Source: Closterium sp. NIES-65
Lineage: Eukaryota > Streptophyta > Zygnematophyceae > Desmidiales > Closteriaceae
Assembly: GCA_948144175.1 (NCBI GenBank)
Contig: CANXME010001433.1
Span: 310,001-374,000, forward strand
Reading direction: 5' to 3'
DNA: 64,000 nucleotides
Both the position numbers and the translations under genes were made by a program. Shown piece after piece: positions 62,739 through 64,000 of the stretch (position 1 is the stretch's first letter; each line of letters begins with the position of its first letter). The notes below the pieces were generated by a model, which worked only from the letters and a program-made list of their open reading frames with translations, was not told where the DNA came from and searched no databases.

Positions 62739-64000
62739 AGCTGCGCGAGTGGTTTGCCCGGCGCTGGAGGTGTGCTGCTGGTGCTGGAGGTTCTTCGGCT
62801 ACTGAGGGTGCTGCTGTCGCGGGTCCCGGAGGTACTCGTACTGGGAGTACTGGAGTTGCTGGGCCTTGGGGTTCGACTGGAGCTGGTGCTGCTGAGGGTG
62901 TTGGAGCTGAGACTACTGCTGGCGGTCCTGCTGCGGGTACTCCTGGTACTGCTGGAGGTTTTGGCGCTGCTGGAGGTGCAGCTGGAGCGGGTGCTCCTGC
63001 TGGGGGCACTAGTGCTGTACCTGCTATGTCTAGCGTCGCCGCGCGGCCTCGACCGTACTTCGTTCCTCTCCTGCAGCAGGTTCTTGGTCTTCCGCCTTCT
63101 ACTGGTCCTCCTCTTTCTTTAGAGTGTCCACAGCCAGTCCCGTCGCAGTTACAGTTACAGCCTACCTCCCCTTTGCCTGCTCCTTCTCCCTACACTGGTC
63201 CTACTGGAGGTCTTACTGAGCGTCGTGAGCCTGTGTCTCGCCCTGCGTCGCCTGTCCGTGCTGCTCGTGCTAGTGGTCGTGGTTCGCGTCAGCGTCCTCC
63301 TCCTGTCCCTAGCACGCACAGGATGTCTCTGCGTCCGTCCACTGCTCCTCTGCATGCCCCTTTGCCTTGTCCTCCTGAGTCCTCTCTTCCTGCTTTTGCC
63401 AACCCAGAGTCGGACTCTCTTCGTGCTGCCAGTCCTACTGTCACGCGTCTCCTGGCTACTATCGTCACTGACCCTTCTTTCGAGTCCACTGCTGTGTCTG
63501 CCCTAGTTGCTGAGCTCGTCGACTTTGCTGCTCGCTATCGCCAAGACTACACTGCTAGTCTTGTCGCTGAGTCTGGGTCTGTCTGTCCTCCGTCCGTCAG
63601 GGGTGAGTGTGCCCTTGGCATGGACGTCCTTGAGGACAGGCAGGAGGAGTTCCAGTGCTTGGCCGCTGCTTCACCTCATCTTGTGTCCGTACTGCTTACC
63701 CCTGAGGGAGACCCGGATGCACTTGACATCCCGACTCCGCGCTCTTACGCGGAGGCGATAGAGGGTCCCTACTCCTCTCAGTGGCAGGCAGCTATGGATG
63801 CAGAGATGGCTTCCTGGAAGTCCACAGGCACCTACGTTGACGCTGTCCCCCCTCTTGGGGCGAACATCGTCAGTGGCATGTGGATCTTCAGGGTGAAGCG
63901 GCCGTTGGGTTCTCCGCCTGTCTTCAAGGCGCGTTATGTGGCTCGTGGCTTCAGTCAGCGGCAGGGAGTTGACTACTTTCAGACCTTCTCTCCCACCCCG
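62739..64000 (+). pseudogene. Copia-alpha H linker and start of reverse transcriptase
   Basis: After the one-base shift Pol continues in another frame: 'REPLSPLKLREWFARRW', a Gly/Ala-rich linker, 'RPRPYFVPLLQQVLGLPP', 'SDSLRAASPTVTRLLAT', then RT ('SQWQAAMDAEMASWKSTGTY', 'GMWIFRVKRPLGSPPVFK', 'GFSQRQGVDYFQTFSP') up to the last base of the window. Confidence 0.85.

Larger units (their letters stand above)
60532..64000 (+). mobile_element. Copia-alpha element H, truncated at both sides
   Basis: A plus-strand alpha copy beginning abruptly inside the gag tail at the inverted joint with fragment G and running off the right edge of the window inside RT. Domain order is gag tail, protease, pre-integrase, integrase, linker, RT. 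It has no 5' LTR in the window. It is the only copy here with an intact protease triplet. Confidence 0.92.

Noticed and set aside
1-64000. A new multi-gene defence or metabolic system
   Set aside because: Nothing in the window supports one; the unusual content is retroelement architecture, repeats and three cell-wall genes.

Overview
This is nuclear DNA from a eukaryote, most likely a streptophyte green alga. A Zygnematophyceae/desmid-type genome such as Closterium would fit, but that is an inference. The supporting evidence is GT-AG introns, plant-type cell-wall genes (a TBL/DUF231 polysaccharide O-acetyltransferase, an expansin and a GH30 endo-beta-1,6-galactanase-like enzyme), a nuclear tRNA-Ala, GC-rich coding sequence, and many Ty1/Copia and Ty3/Gypsy LTR retrotransposons with initiator-tRNA-Met-like primer sites.

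Layout. 1-3190: 5' part of a minus-strand Copia element of family 'alpha' (LTRs of about 130 bp), cut by the window edge. 3191-8640: no convincing gene; several large minisatellites, a tandem duplication, an imperfect 41-nt inverted repeat and a (TCC)n tract. 8648-11859: a spliced coiled-coil gene or pseudogene with a duplicated exon pair and a different minisatellite in each of three introns. 12216-18303: a very young Copia element of a second family 'beta' (two 430-bp LTRs identical by eye, TSD AAAAC). 18410-18482: tRNA-Ala(CGC). 18978-22655: TBL gene in three exons, surrounded by decayed tandem copies of its own exon ends. 23632-43746: a Gypsy/chromovirus-like element (TSD TGTGA) that has received Copia-alpha C (minus, 24923-31837, TSD CGAGC), a TRIM (33491-33865, TSD CTTAC) and Copia-alpha D (plus, 35588-42886, TSD ATCGC). 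44186-51549: an expansin gene split by Copia-alpha E, which itself holds a tandem TRIM (46501-47112, TSD CGGGA). 52276-55625: GH30 gene and a possible upstream exon. 55626-58368: non-coding, including a G-poor stretch. 58369-64000: rearranged Copia-alpha pieces (a gag-only LTR unit, an RNase H fragment, and an inverted joint to a plus-strand copy that runs off the window).

How it fits together. The host genes TBL, expansin and GH30 all act on the cell wall and lie on the same (minus) strand. Without the retroelements they would lie within a few kilobases of each other. LTR divergence agrees with the nesting order: Gypsy LTRs differ at about 14 of 329 positions, and the two Copias inside it at 1 of 132 each. 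The most unusual item is the TRIM. In all three of its units the LTR end plus primer-binding site forms a tRNA-like segment with A-box and B-box motifs exactly 44 nt apart. Four of the five Copia-alpha copies that cover the protease region have lost or altered the protease active site.
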